Positions 30,871 to 43,525 of a stretch of 64,000 bases of DNA are shown piece after piece. The position numbers were made by a program, and so were the translations under genes. The DNA comes from Harmonia axyridis (lineage: Eukaryota > Arthropoda > Insecta > Coleoptera > Coccinellidae). The stretch is taken from assembly GCF_914767665.1 (NCBI RefSeq), contig NC_059505.1, positions 31,989,506 through 32,053,505 on the forward strand, written 5' to 3'. Positions within the stretch are counted from its first letter, which is position 1; each line of letters starts with the position of its first letter. The notes beneath the pieces are model-generated. The model searched no databases, had not been told where the DNA came from, and worked only from the letters and a program-made list of their open reading frames with translations.

Positions 30871-33800
30871 TTTTGCACTGTGTCATTTGTATGTCAGAGA
30901 CAGTTTTTGGATTTCTTGTCGCGTAATTATCTCTGTGAGTCACTAGTAAGTATTGACCAAAATAATAGCTATAGCGATATAGCTACAGAGAATTTGGAAT
31001 TCTTTCATTCCTCTCCATTTGAAGTAAGAGTGGATTTTAGGCGTGATGTTCAAGAAGTGCCATAAGGCATGGAACAAGACTAATGTTTCCCAGACTCGGT
31101 TCAGCCAAGTTTTAGTGCTCCTTCACTTACAATGCAGCGAAGATGCATAATGTTCATTTAATTTCATGTTGAGTGCTCTCTGTGAAACCATTTGGAAAAA
31201 AAAATTGAGGGAAAAGTTGTTAAGGCAGCAGATGATTTGTTAAGTTGAGTTCACGGTTATCATTTCTTCTTCAGGGTTGTTTTATCTTGTTTTTTTTCAT
31301 TTTGGTGTTGAGTGAAGTAGCTTTAGCTATCATGTATTATTTTTCTTACAATGAAGGCCCTTATATTATTATTATTATCATTTTATCCGAGCATACTACA
31401 TCCTTTGTAGCTCATCCTTCAGAGACAATCATGTATAAAATTACATATTTAAAAAAGATCAAATTCATTTGCGTCTTCCCGAAGAGTTCATTTATTTTAT
31501 GAGTGGGCGTTCACATGACATATGCAGTTATTGATAAACCGCTTCTGCTGACAAACCTAACAATTAGACATCATAAAAATCGACAATAAACCATGATTCA
31601 ATTCTATTAACCCCATATCCTCGGTAACCATTTCAAAAGTCGTAAACACGCTGTGGAATATTTACGTCTGACACTTTAATGGACTTCAAATTGAACGATG
31701 TATATACAAATGCTTAGTTCTGATTAATGGCTAACAATAAAAGGATCATTGATATCAATACAAAGCTGTGTACTGCTCGATTTGAACCGCACCATCTCGC
31801 GATGAAGTGATGCTCAATTATTGCTTGATATCTCTCATCCAGGAGCGTATTAAATGCTGCCGGGATATCATTGTGCATTTATGAGATTATCTAAGACGGT
31901 TGGTGCGAGGTAAATGATCTTGTCGCTACTCTGTTGGAATGTTGGCTTCTGCAACGAGATAGTGACTTGAGGAAGTTTTAATGGGGATTTTGGGGGAATA
32001 CCTGAAGTTTATTAGTTTCTTATTATTCCGTTGAACATGGTTGAAAACAATGCAAATATATACAAAGGTTGGAAAATAATGTTTATTAATCAATTGTGGG
32101 TTCTGGTCCTTAAACTGTGACTAAAGTAGTTCACTGCCAAGGATAATTAAGGGAAATAAAAGAACGGGATAAAAATACTTATTCAATTTATTTCAACCCA
32201 CCAAAAATGTGTGAAGAAGATGATAATTTGTCTAATCGATTCTTAGGGTCGCTGGTCACTTGGGTCGTTGCAGGTACTTTTTCGACGGTCTCGGGAACAT
32301 ATGTGAAAATCTTTAATCTTCTCGTTGTCAGTGCAAGTGTTGAACATATTTGGTAGTTGTAGACTGGTCTGAACTCAATTTAATTATTCGCCCTGAAATG
32401 CCGAGTTTTATGGGCATTCAGGCTGTTTTCCATTCGACCGTTAGGAAAGCCTTTCTACGGATCCCTTAGGGGTGTGGCTTTGACAATCCTAAGTTTGTAC
32501 ACCGAATTCTTCAGTTCCCGGACTACACTATTTGGGAATTGATGCCTCAAAAATAATGTCGTCCAAATATCTACCCTCGCGATCACGACACTCAATAACA
32601 ATTATTATTTCTTGAGGGATCGATGAAACCACAAAGCTCCTCCAACTTTTCAATACCTTGTAACAATTGCCCATGAGACTCTAAGACTGATTTCTAGGGG
32701 TGGTTTGGCTTATTTGGCAACAAAACTCCTACTCAGGTTTTTACAAATTTAATAAAATTCAAATATACAAAGATTGATTATTTTCTAAACGAATAATATT
32801 AAAATAAAAACTTAACTTAAAACAGTTTTCAATGAACAACTATGCTATTAGGATGGAACCTCTTCTGTAGATTATTTTCAGACTTATAAACACCAGATCT
32901 TCGCAGGAAGCTATAGTACTTCAATTCCCATTCAGCGAAGTTGATGTAATAACGCCAGGTATTACGCAGGTGTTCTCTCAGTTTCAGGAACTTAGGGGGT
33001 TTAACGTACGTACTATTCCAATTTCTATATCTCAAGGAGATATAAAATAGATATTTCCATCCTAATGGAGATTTCTTTTGTTAATTCCCAAGGAAAGTTG
33101 TACTTTTTGATATTTCTCAATCCCAAGAGAGGTTTCTGTTGTTCCAATCCCACGAGAGGTGCTTTTGGAAAATGAACAACGATATTAGAACATGTTTACT
33201 TGAATTCACAACTCCTTCTCGGATTAATAACCAAGAAATTATAAAAAAATGATAACATTCATCATAAAATAAAACTGAGAAGAAGTTTTGCTGAAATTAT
33301 TTGACACAAAAAGAATTCTACCAAACCTGAAATACGTTTCCACAAGATAACTAGTAATTTTTACTAAATAAAGAAATATTATTATTATTATGAATGACTG
33401 TAAAAAAAACTACGGTTTCAAAATTAATCAGTTCGTTCTGGTTAAATTATCACTTGTTGAATGCAAATATTCATGTCATTACTTACCGAGAATCCTGGCA
33501 CAACTTTCGCCGATAAATTGAATTATAAGTCTCAAATTGAATAGTAATGGCTGAAATCTAAAACAAGGTATCTTTCCTGAAGTCTCGATAATTATTGAGA
33601 ATCTTTCAGAAAATTCTATGTTTCTTTCTCTAGGTACGAGCACCCGTTGGCGCTTCATCGGCGACCAACGACACACGACGAATCGACAAACCACCTTTGA
33701 AAATTCCAGTAGTGTAATATGAATTGAAGCGTGCGAAATCGTTGCAATCTTCTCTGTAGCAATATTGCTCTTTGCTTTCAAAATAGGCTCTAACCTAACA

Positions 33801-35987
33801 AATCGCTTCTTCACAATATTCACACAATATTGTTTTTACAGATTCAAGTTATCAGAATTTTGAAGTTAATGTTGAATATATCAAAAATTTTCACAATCAC
33901 TGAAGAATATCTTTTGCATGAAGTAACTCCTGCAATTTCACTATGGTCTGATTGGTGGTCAACACATTTTCAATGGCAATTTCGAAGAAAAAGTCGTTCA
34001 CCTTCGCCTGATTACAAACTTAACATATCGAAAAGCATTCTCAGCTACGTATATGAACTGGATAGCCCTGTATATTCTGTGTGAATTGAATAAATGATGA
34101 ACCTTCGCCCAACATTAGCAAAACCCAACATCCAATTTCAACTGCTAAAACCCCAGAGAGGGATTAACTAATTTTCCCCTCAGACAGTCCCAAAGGCTGA
34201 TTTAATCAAATGAGCGGATATTCTTCCATCACTCCCAGGATCAAGCGTGCTAGAGTGAACCGTCAACGTTTTTACTGTCCAATCGGGACTAATTTCCGTC
34301 TAGATTCTATTAATCACAGCACGCGGCGAATAGCAAATTGTCTCTATGGTCAGTTACACATGCCTTGTGCCTTTATATTAGCCGCATTGCAGCTCAGGAC
34401 TTGTTAAATAGTTAAACTGCAACCAAGGAAGGAGTGATATATGGCAGTGGGTGAGGGAATTCACCAAACTGAAGTTGTAGGCGCATTAAAACTATTCTGG
34501 ACCTACTGCTAACTTCGTTTATTGACAGAGGATATTTTACGGTTACGGTTACGAGCACTTAACTGGTGAGTTTATATGAATAGACTAGTGTCAGCACTCT
34601 ATGGTCCGAACATGTTGGGTGATAATTAATAACAAATAATCATAGTAAAGCATAATACGGCCAAAGTAACAAATAAAAACGAAGAAGCCACGCAAACTTT
34701 GAACCATTCTTGGAGGCCGCAAAACTGAATATAGATGTATATCCAAGGATACAATTGATGCATCAATGACGTGCGCCCAAAAGCCAAGGGCGTAGAAATT
34801 AGATTTCCAAAATATAAAATTTCAGAACCTTCACAAAGAGGAAGAACGAAAATTTTTCCATGAACTGAAGGAATAATCATTTTACATTTCTTTGATATCG
34901 ACACTGCTGTAAAAAATCAGACCCCTTTTAGGTTTATAAGTTTATTATCGCTTTCAAGATGAGTACTTTTATTGCACTACGAGCACGTCTATGTCCGAGG
35001 TTTAATATTAGACCTTATCTATCCGCTTTGTCGGCGTCGTACCTTATTTGATATCTGTGATTTTTGCTTTCGTCATCGGTATACACTTAACTCATTTTTT
35101 GTATCATTCCCGTCACAAAATTTCAATGCGGTAGTTACCAAATAACTGAACTGAAACTGAGTATTTCGCATCGAAAAATTGACTGAGTTGTGTTGTACAA
35201 TGTATTGTATTTCATTCAAATTGCAATTTATTTGTGAAGATATCAGTTTTGAATTGACATTATCTACACGGTAATCCTAAATTGGAGAAATAAATGCAAA
35301 TGGCAGATTTCTCGGATCATATTCAGTCCTATAACAAAAGTCCGCAAACTCTTTTTTTTTAACAGTTCTTATTTTTTCACTTAAAACCTTCCCTTCATAA
35401 GATATTCAACTTGAATTAGCATAGGTAGGTCTTCCAATTTAAAGTAATCATCCGCTTGTCTTTTCGAGAATTTTTTTGTTGGTTGACCACTGGTAGTTTA
35501 GAAAAATTTGAAAGGAATCTTTGGTCCAGTACTAGCCTGGTTTCTTATGGTTTTGTCGTATCAGCTACCGCTTTCGAGAAAAAAAATTTAATCATTCTCT
35601 AGTAATTCTCTGGAAAATCCAAATTATTGTAAAGATCCTGTTAGTAAGTTGTGATGATGAATACATCCATTATAAATTTTGGTATTTATTTCCTCAATGA
35701 TCTATAGTGAAGATTACGAAAAGATTCAATAAACTGATTTAAACATTACAAAAAAGTAGAACTACAAGAAACGCTCCATATCTCGAACAGGCCCATGTTC
35801 ATGGAACTTCGTTCGTCTCAAAGTTATCCTAGGAATCTTTTATTTTTCTTTGCACCTCGAATTGAGGAACAGCCTGTATAAGTTCATAATTAGTGATCTT
35901 TTTCGACATTCATCTGGAATTTTCGATGGTCCTGCACGATTATTTTAAGTCCAAATACTAATATTCTCAAATGCTAATACTACAAAA
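30871..35987. other. Five kilobases without a recognised gene
   Basis: No gene-family motif is found. Notable only: an (ATT)n run at 31363-31380 and another at 33375-33390; three or four degenerate ~35-base repeats with ATTCCCAAGGAAAGTT / AATCCCAAGAGAGGTTT / AATCCCACGAGAGGTGC at 33095-33165; a GC-richer stretch at 32230-32700 that could be part of an unknown retroelement; and a 114-codon minus-strand frame at 33479-33823 with no motif. A short end-like acagcctgtataag lies at 35870. Confidence 0.35.
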
Positions 35988-37030
35988 CCTCATTAAAATT
36001 GCTTCTTGCAAAGTTCAGGCACAATATATCTCACCTGGTAGAAGTCTTCCAGAGAAAATGTATATTGTACAAATTATTCCAAGTCATCACCCACTCAAAC
36101 TAATTGAAGTTAAAGCTAACTCCGTCCAATTGAATCATCCAAAAACTTGATTAAACAAAAAAGAATTGCACGATGTGACAACATATACTGCAGTTAACTT
36201 AAATAGAAAAAGACATAAAATCTATCCAGTTGATTAGGTAAAGAAAGATAGCGATAATTTGAGTTGGGTTTTGGTTGAAGTAGAAACCAACAATCATTAA
36301 ATAGAAAAAGCATAGACTTTATATATTATGTCGCATCATATTTTGCATTGGAATGATTATTCAAGCTATCCTACTAGGCGCTGTTGTCACTTTGTGCAGC
36401 AGTAACGCAACGAATCAACCATTTTCGAAATGCAGTAATAACTCATATTGAGGAGAATTCCCCAAAACTTCTAAGCAATATGTGAGAACTTGAAACAGGA
36501 AATATTTCCTGATGAAAATCTCATCATATCCAACCATCTGATACCTACCTCCGAAGTAGTTTTTTATACAGTGGCGGAGAGGTAAGTTCTCAAACCCAGT
36601 TTTACGAGTTTGAAACTTTTGCGAAAGTTGTCAACTTCAGTAGGTGAACCTTTAAGGGTTTATTTTCTCTGCTAATGGTAAGATATGATTTATTGAAACG
36701 TCAAGTTTTAGTACGAAATGGGATAATTCTGGAAAAGTGCTTTTTAATACATTTTCGCCATATATTTTAGTCATCATAGTTTCAATATATGAGATTGATT
36801 TGATAATGAATTCGATATCCAGCCCTCCCGTATCAAAACTATTTTTTAACAGCAGCTTATTCCATTTATTGATAGAGGCCGCTTTCCCGATATTCCGGTT
36901 GTTTTATTCCTCTTCTAAACTGATGAGTTTATATAATTGAGCGTTCCTCATTAAAAGGGCATGTGGAGTGTTTGATTGGCGAAAATTATGTCCAGTTTTG
37001 TGGGTCGTTCTGGAATGATTCGATTTTGGA
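35988..37030 (-). repeat. Unknown ~0.75-1.0-kb repeat, copy 2 (inverted)
   Basis: This is the reverse-complement partner of 20878-21610. It is longer, mainly because it has an extra block at about 36180-36480. The best matching blocks are 36490-36600 (gaaaatctcatca, ctgatac, ttttttatacagtggcggagagg) and 36940-36990 (ggcatgtggagtgtttgattgg). No coding motif and no clear termini. Confidence 0.65.
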
Positions 37031-37639
37031 AAATAATTGAATATGTAAATCTTTCAATCGTGCAACCTAATGGAATACTGGACTGAATCAGAGGTTTTGA
37101 ACATTGTAAAATTGAACGTATTTCGAATCGATTTCAACTAATTGACCGTAAAATATCAGATGAGGTGAATTTCATTGGATATCTTGCAGTTCTTTTTATG
37201 GTAGAAGTAGAAACAGATTCGAAATTAGGTGCAATAATCTTCATGTAGGTATGAATTGATATGGTTTTCCAATAGGAATGATATAATTCAAATTAGTGAT
37301 AATGACAACATTGTGTATATTTTTTGACTTGAGTTATTTGTGGTCAGTAAGTTATGCAATTCAATAATGGAAAGAGACACGCTTCGATATACCTCATTTT
37401 GTAGATCTTTTCGAGCACTATCTGATCCAAAAATTCAGCTCAAATTTCCATCGATAAAAAAAGTAGGTACAGGTGAAATAGTGAAAGAATACAACTACAA
37501 AATACTTTTGAAATGTGTCGGATACGAATAATATTCTCGAGATAAATTCCACATTGCCTATTTCACTATTTTCGCTGTTATTTCATTAACAAGGGAGATT
37601 TGGAAGCCGAATTTAAGGGTCAGATAGTACTCGATACGA
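37031..37639. other. Unassigned spacer
   Basis: No gene or repeat is recognised. A 63-codon plus-strand frame at 37340-37531 has no motif. Confidence 0.3.
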
Positions 37640-37855
37640 TCTTCAAAATTAGTCATCGCAACACCACCCATCCCTATTCAAAATCAATTATGCTCACCTC
37701 CATGAAGTTACGGGGATGAAAAAAGCGAAAAAGATGTTTACCATCGAATCATAAATTGACAGGTCGCAAGCAATTTCCACATTTTCATTATGAAGTTGGA
37801 AAATGGAGATGTTGAGTTTTCATTGGGCGACCCTGTATCTTGCCCTTGAAATTTC
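37640..37855. repeat. Dispersed CAGGGTCGCCC-end repeat fragment
   Basis: It shares with the spacer at 3100-3330 the blocks gatcttcaaaat, cccatccctattcaaaatca, and an end that reads, reversed, ACAGGGTCGCCCAATGAAAA. Only one end of the element is present. Confidence 0.55.
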
Positions 37856-37894
37856 AATTCGAGCGAATAAACTTATTATCATATTATTTTGGGG

Positions 37895-38341
37895 TGTCAC
37901 GTTTTCGGAGGGATTATTAAAACATTGATGAACGACAGACGAGAACTTTATTGTGGTACAGCACTTGGAAACATCCTTGAACACTCTACTAACTCAACTG
38001 GTGATCACCTCGTAACTCACTCTACTGAACTCTCTTTTTCCCAGTTCTATACCTAGGTTACAAACATAAAATCATATTGTACACCGCGAATTTCTTCTTC
38101 CTTTTCTTATTCTCTAAGTTGTATGCCGGCGCAATGGTATCATAGTACCTGCACACTAATTAGGGTAGAGAAAAGGTATTCTCTATTGGATCTTTCTGAG
38201 AACCTTATGAATGAGAAAGTTGTATGCAGAAATACCATGAAAGACAATTGTTACACTAATACAGCTACATTTAAATTAAGTATTGTGACGACAAACTCGG
38301 CCAGACACAGACATTATGTCTAATTGCTTTTTGTCGCCACA
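37895..38341 (-). mobile_element. Solo-LTR-like repeat, copy 1
   Basis: This 447-bp block and the one at 58324-58755 are the same sequence in opposite orientations, with moderate divergence. Read on the minus strand it starts TGTGGCGACAAAAAGC and ends CGTGACA, i.e. TG...CA like an LTR. There is no primer-binding site, polypurine tract or coding region beside either copy, and no clear duplication of 4-6 bases, so solo LTR is an inference. Confidence 0.6.
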
Positions 38342-38959
38342 TATTATATTATCAATTCAATCAGCAATGTTTTTTTGCGATTATTGAATATTGCTCTAGT
38401 TGAAAGCCATTCAACTGTCGATTTTAAAAGATGTATCGTCTAGACTCGGCAACCGTTCAATCGACACCGCCAAAGGTTCGATTTACATCGCCTGAGTTAA
38501 TCAACTGAAACGGGTAAATTGATTGAAGCCTGAATTTCGCCTGGTAATACGTCTCCCTGGAACTCAATCAATTAATTTTCTGATAACACATACACCTCGA
38601 TTTAAGAACATAAATCTCAGAAGGGGGATTTGCCGGAATGAATTATGAACAGTGGTTCGGTGTTGAACTGTTATAGGCTTTAGAAAAATGTGGTCCATCA
38701 CTGAAATGGTGATTTTCATATAAATGTATCAGAAAATTAGTTCTCTAATTTTGTGGCTAATCCATTCATTCTACCACATTTTATAGAACAAAATCGTGCG
38801 AGAATATCTCATATTCGCATAAATTTCATGGTTATATTTTATTATTGGTGGAGTAAAAAGACATACATCATTTTTTCAATAGATGGCTTTAGTTATCTGT
38901 ATATCCACTAGATGAAGTTTGATAGATGAAATTCCGTACTACTGAAAATTTTGTGACAG

Positions 38960-39850
38960 TTTTGTGATTAGTTGACTCAGTTCAGTTTGAGCGCGTGTCG
39001 AAGAAGTACACTTGCAAAAAGAAAATACGGTATAATTTTGAGTTTTTCTACGATAAAGCAAAAATAGAAACCAGGCGACTGAAAATGTGAACAGTATTTC
39101 TAGTTTTTATACTGTAACAGCCAATCACGAGCATTTTTGGTTTCGTCGATTCCGTTCCGGTAATTTCGATGCCAAAGATGCACCATGTAGTGGAAGGGCA
39201 ATTGTTGATAAAATCATGGTCATTGTCGAGTCCGACCGTCATGTCAGCAATGTTTAGATTACCCAAAAGCTAAGGATTGCACAAAAACCTTTTGAAACCA
39301 TTCGCATAAGGCTGGTCTCGATAAGAAAATCGAGTAACTGCAAAGAAACCTCATGGGCCAGACTTCCATTCGCAAATCGCTGCTGAATCGCAACAAAATC
39401 GACTAACTATTGAAGCGGTTGGTGACTAGTGATAAAAAGTGGATCGCTTACGACAACGTCAAGCGAAAACGGTCGTGGCCAAGCTAGGACTGATAGCCAG
39501 GAAGATTTTGCTACGTGTTTGGTGGTATTGGTAGCTTATTATCTACTATAAGCTGCTCCCCTATGGGACAACTGTTAACTCGGAGATGTACTGTCATCAC
39601 TTGGACCGTCTGAAGAAAGAAATCGTTCAGAAGCGACCAGCTTGGGCGAATAGAAGAGGAATTATGTTCCTTTAGGACATCCCATCGACTCTCCAGAAGA
39701 CTACATCTAGAACGCCTACAGCATTGTCCAAAAACAGGCTTTTCTTGACCTATAGATGAGGTCGTTGTACTTTACAAACATTTAAAAAAAACAAATTTCA
39801 CAAAATCACATAAATCATTGCAAAAAATCTGGGTTTGTGAGATCCTGAAG
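38960..39850 (+). pseudogene. Mariner family B relic, near full length
   Basis: It begins with the same leader as the relic at 5600 (gcgcgtgtc, gaaaatac). Broken frames read FRSGNFDAKDAPCSGRAIV (39147-39205), DKKWIAYDNVKRKRSW (39430-39478, first Asp), then a cttggaccgtctgaagaaag segment and degraded second and third catalytic blocks (tttaggacatcccatcgact, ctccagaagactacatctag). It carries many stops. It retains the region missing from the 5600 copy. Confidence 0.8.
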
Positions 39851-40897
39851 AATATAGGGTGATTCAAAAGTACTTTGACAAACTTCAGGAGTGATTCCTC
39901 ACAATAGTCTCATATGAATTATCCAAATAAATATATATGACCGGAAAAGCTTACTATCCAAAATAAAAGGTGTTAATGTCATACATGGTCGTACCGAAAA
40001 GTAACGATCTCTTCAATCGGGGAAACACTAATAGAATAGATAGTGTCTCAAAAAAACCAGAGCAACTTACTTAAACGTCAAATCCATTTTCTAATCATTC
40101 TTGTGAAAAATGCAAAATAAAGTAGTATCTTCAACACGCATCGATTATTATACTTGTTCAAGTGGAAATATCTTGAAAACGGTAGCTTTTTTAAGTGAAT
40201 ATGATAGAGGAATTGATCATTACGCTCAAAAGAGTTATGAATCTCCTTAAAATAAAAAGAGGTGTAGTACTCATTAAATGGATATAAAAATGTTCATGGC
40301 CAAGGGCCATACAGTATTCAGATTATCCCAAGGGCATGATACACTCAACGACATTGATAACTATAGGCAATAAACTCCTAATAACAAACTGGTATGACAT
40401 ACAATAAATTTCCCAGTAGATAAAATAAGCTCCAAACCCATTTCCACCTAATTTCCAACCTTTCCTATCAAATCCCAAGCATGTCACTGTTCAGTCCCCT
40501 TATACAAGCTGCAATTCGTTCCTTCTACGAGCCACATCAAGAATTTCTGAAGTGCCTTGTAGACAGAAGCACACAAAGAACCCAAACCGGTAATACCTGG
40601 AGGCAACAGTTTTGAGATATAAACCACTGAAACCCATTCGCGGTGAAATTCATCTTGCCACGATACAAACCTCAAACAACCCTTTCTTTGTAGCTCCTTT
40701 ACGTCATCAAGACGCAGAGAGATTGAAGCAGGATGAGGTGGATGTTGAAATCCACGACAATCTCGGTCTATTTATAATATGGGATCATAGAGCACCTATG
40801 TAAAAAATAAGGAGAACACTGACGTGAAGTCATGAGCTTGATTATTAACGTGTCAATTGCATTCTTGGATACCACATATATAGCTTGTATGTATTGA
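39851..40897. other. Intergenic DNA, nothing recognised
   Basis: Frames at 40484-40803 on both strands have no motif. A ggtgattcaaaagtacttt word at 39862 may be an element end without a partner. Confidence 0.35.
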
Positions 40898-42416
40898 GTG
40901 TCCAAATTCGGTGGTTGGTGAGGGTATCCTCTTTGAGCTAGATAAAAATGAATGGCACATTTTCGGACTCAATTTTTGACCAAATTGTTTTATTGAAAGA
41001 AGCAACCTTATAGGTTTAACTGTTTTCCAGCTATAAAAGAAAACAGAAAAATGGTGTGAAATGAAAAATTCTTATAACTTCTTTATTATTGACGCTATTA
41101 ACATGAAACAAAGACAGGCACTTTTTTCAGACAAATCCATTTGTGTAATAATTGATCCTTTATTTCCATTAGTTTTGAAGCTATAATAAAAACTTTTTAA
41201 ATGTTGAATATAATGTAAACCATAACAAATGAAATCGCTTCATTTTCCCTTTTCAAAAATGTATAACATGATATATAAATCTCTTATCAAATTATAAATG
41301 TAGGGTTTTTATTTCGTTGTCTAGGGGTTATAAAAAAGGCCGCCGGTACTAAACTATTGTTTATTTACACTATGTACAATTCAATGTCGATTGAATGTAC
41401 AGCCACTGAACTTTCGTCTATTGTCTGATTATTCGAGTAGATCCGTCTATATCTAACGTCGAATTATCTAACTAGCTGCATCTAATATATTTCACGTCGA
41501 ATCATATGCGTCTATCACTTCGAATTCTTTTACCTTTTCCGTCTAATCTGTAACGTCGAATACTAACTATGTCCGTCTATTCTCTAACGTCGAATTCCAC
41601 CCTCGTTCGTATGTATCGTACTCCAGTCTCAGTCTTAAGTCTCAAGTACCTCTTCCCCTTACGTCTCCCTATATCGATAAAAACTGCATGGTCCACCGTT
41701 TTAGGATCGATCGTGTAGTTTTCGTTTCGTCAAGTCAATAGCGTATCATTCAGTTGGGTGTTAAGAATTCGGATCCCACATAAATATCATCAAAAAATCA
41801 ACCAAGTGTCCATCAATAATAAACTGCGAACTTCAGATTACTTTTATCAATTTGAGAAATATTGAAATATTGAATAAATCTAACTGTGTTAAATCCGAAG
41901 ACCGTAGTGGCCACCGAAAACATTAATTATCTTAAGTTCACAGATTATTATAGAAAGGCACTTGGTTGATTTACCGTGTGAAACTGAAACTTTTACGATT
42001 AGTTAGTTAGTTAGTTAATTGAAAAATGTATATATCTTGTTATATATTTTTGAAAAAGGAAAAATTATGCGATGTTATTCGTAATAAAAATTGTTTTGGT
42101 TCACATTTGAAAAAATACAAATTTGTATTAGAACTTCGGATCTAATAGCAATACAATACCAATGGATTCTACTAAATGAAGTCTCGTAGGATGCTTTTAT
42201 TTCATGTTAATAGCACTAATAATGAAGAAGTTATGAGAAGTTTTCATTTCACGTCATTTTCCAATTTACTCTTATATCTTGAAAACAGTTGAATTTATGA
42301 GGTTACATTTTCACCAAAATAATTCTCTCAAAAATCGTGCCTCAAAATGTACCCTTCATTTTTTTTAGCTCAAAGGGATTCTGAGATACCTCACTAGACG
42401 ACGAATTTGGGACACC
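40898..42416. mobile_element. Non-autonomous element with ~400-bp inverted repeats
   Basis: The left arm (40898-41297) and the right arm (42017-42416) are diverged reverse complements: GTGTCCAAATTCGGTGG against GTGTCCCAAATTCGTCG, ctctttgagctaga against cctttgagctaaa, caactgttttc, attaacatgaaa and tttcaaaaatgtataaca. Arms differ by many substitutions and indels, so the copy is old. The spacer (41298-42016) has no transposase and includes a ~45-base tandem repeat and a TATAAAA-type word at 41331. The superfamily is unresolved. Confidence 0.75.
41410..41595. repeat. Degenerate minisatellite with CGTCTAT / ACGTCGAATT words
   Basis: A unit of roughly 40-45 bases containing TCCGTCTAT, TCTAACGTCGAATT and variants repeats about four times. 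The paired words are best kept (CGTCTAT about four times, CGTCGAAT four times), while the sequence between them varies. Confidence 0.75.
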
Positions 42417-43011
42417 CGATCATACATACATATACAAGGTGATCTAGATTTTAGTGGAATAACTTTGGCATCAATAGAGCAGTGGATTTTATTCAAGAAA
42501 CTAAATTTTCAATAAAATCGAACCTTTCTTTCTCTGTGAAACTCTAGGGTGCCATTGACCGTGGCCCACCCTGTATACAACTTTCTGATAATCTTTCGAA
42601 ATGTTGTTATTTTCGGCTATCGGTTGTGCCAATTCTCCTAATCCATCCTCGTATGACCAAGGATTGGATCTTCTTCAATTAATTTCCTGCGATAACGAAC
42701 CATAGAAATGATTAATTGACCTCCAAAATTTCAACCGCCCCAACCAGAAAGTTACGTGATGACTGATGCCCCCTGCCAAATTTTTTCTGCTCGTTCTGCC
42801 AAAAACGCGAGGGAAGTGAAAACAAATTCCAATTTTCCTCGGAAATTAAGTTTCTCAATTAAGCGGTTTTTCGTGATTTCCACCATTTCCCGAAGCATAC
42901 GGGGTCAATCGCTCTACCCGAATCTTGGGCGATCGGAAAAACTTTAGCGCTACAGGATTTATAACGTTGGGGTCTGAATTATGAAAGAAACCGGGCTGAA
43001 ATCCACTTCTG
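42417..43011. other. Spacer with a CACCCTGTATAC element end
   Basis: At 42565-42578 the sequence reads ccaccctgtatac, and at 42438 a tacaaggtgatctaga word could be its opposite end (about 140 bp apart), suggesting a small decayed TIR element. No gene. Confidence 0.35.
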
Positions 43012-43525
43012 TTCGGAAAAAATCTGGAACAGCCTCGACCGCTGGGAATGCGGCATTTCCTCAGAATTTCCCGGAAAGATGGAAACATTCAATATAGTCC
43101 AGTGATCTTAGTCAAAATTTTGAGATACCCAGCTATGAACTTGTATTTTGACAGCCTGAAAGTTTTCCAAGAACCTACATATGGTAGAGGCTGTCTACGA
43201 CTATTGAAATCTAAGGTCACGAAAATCGATATTTTTGAAAAATATCTCGTTTTTTATGCAGTTTTCGCTATCTCTTTATTTAGCTTTATAAATATTATAG
43301 AAGAGAAAATTCCCTACAACTTTTGTTCATATAGTTTTCTGCACGATGAATTGTTTTCGGGATAAAGGGCGGAGACCTGTTGATTGGAACATTATTCAAT
43401 TGGGAACAACACCACGTGACTACTTGGTTTAAACCGAAATTAGAGATATTTCTTCCAATAAATCACCGATTTTTATTGCACTTCACATAATTCATTTTAA
43501 CAATAATCTCATTTACTTGATAATA

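Noticed and set aside
31760..31830. Possible tRNA or SINE B box (ctcgatttgaaccgcacc)
   Set aside because: The B-box-like word is present, but no A box or cloverleaf can be drawn around it.
33479..33823. 114-codon minus-strand frame
   Set aside because: No family motif, no splice or start context, and composition is like the surrounding AT-rich DNA.
36912..36940. Second hammerhead core (ctgatgag word)
   Set aside because: There is no GAAA segment or pairing partner at suitable distance; the word alone is common by chance.
41995..42020. (TTAG)n run as a telomere-like repeat
   Set aside because: Only about four units, without the TTAGG unit of insects; simple microsatellite.
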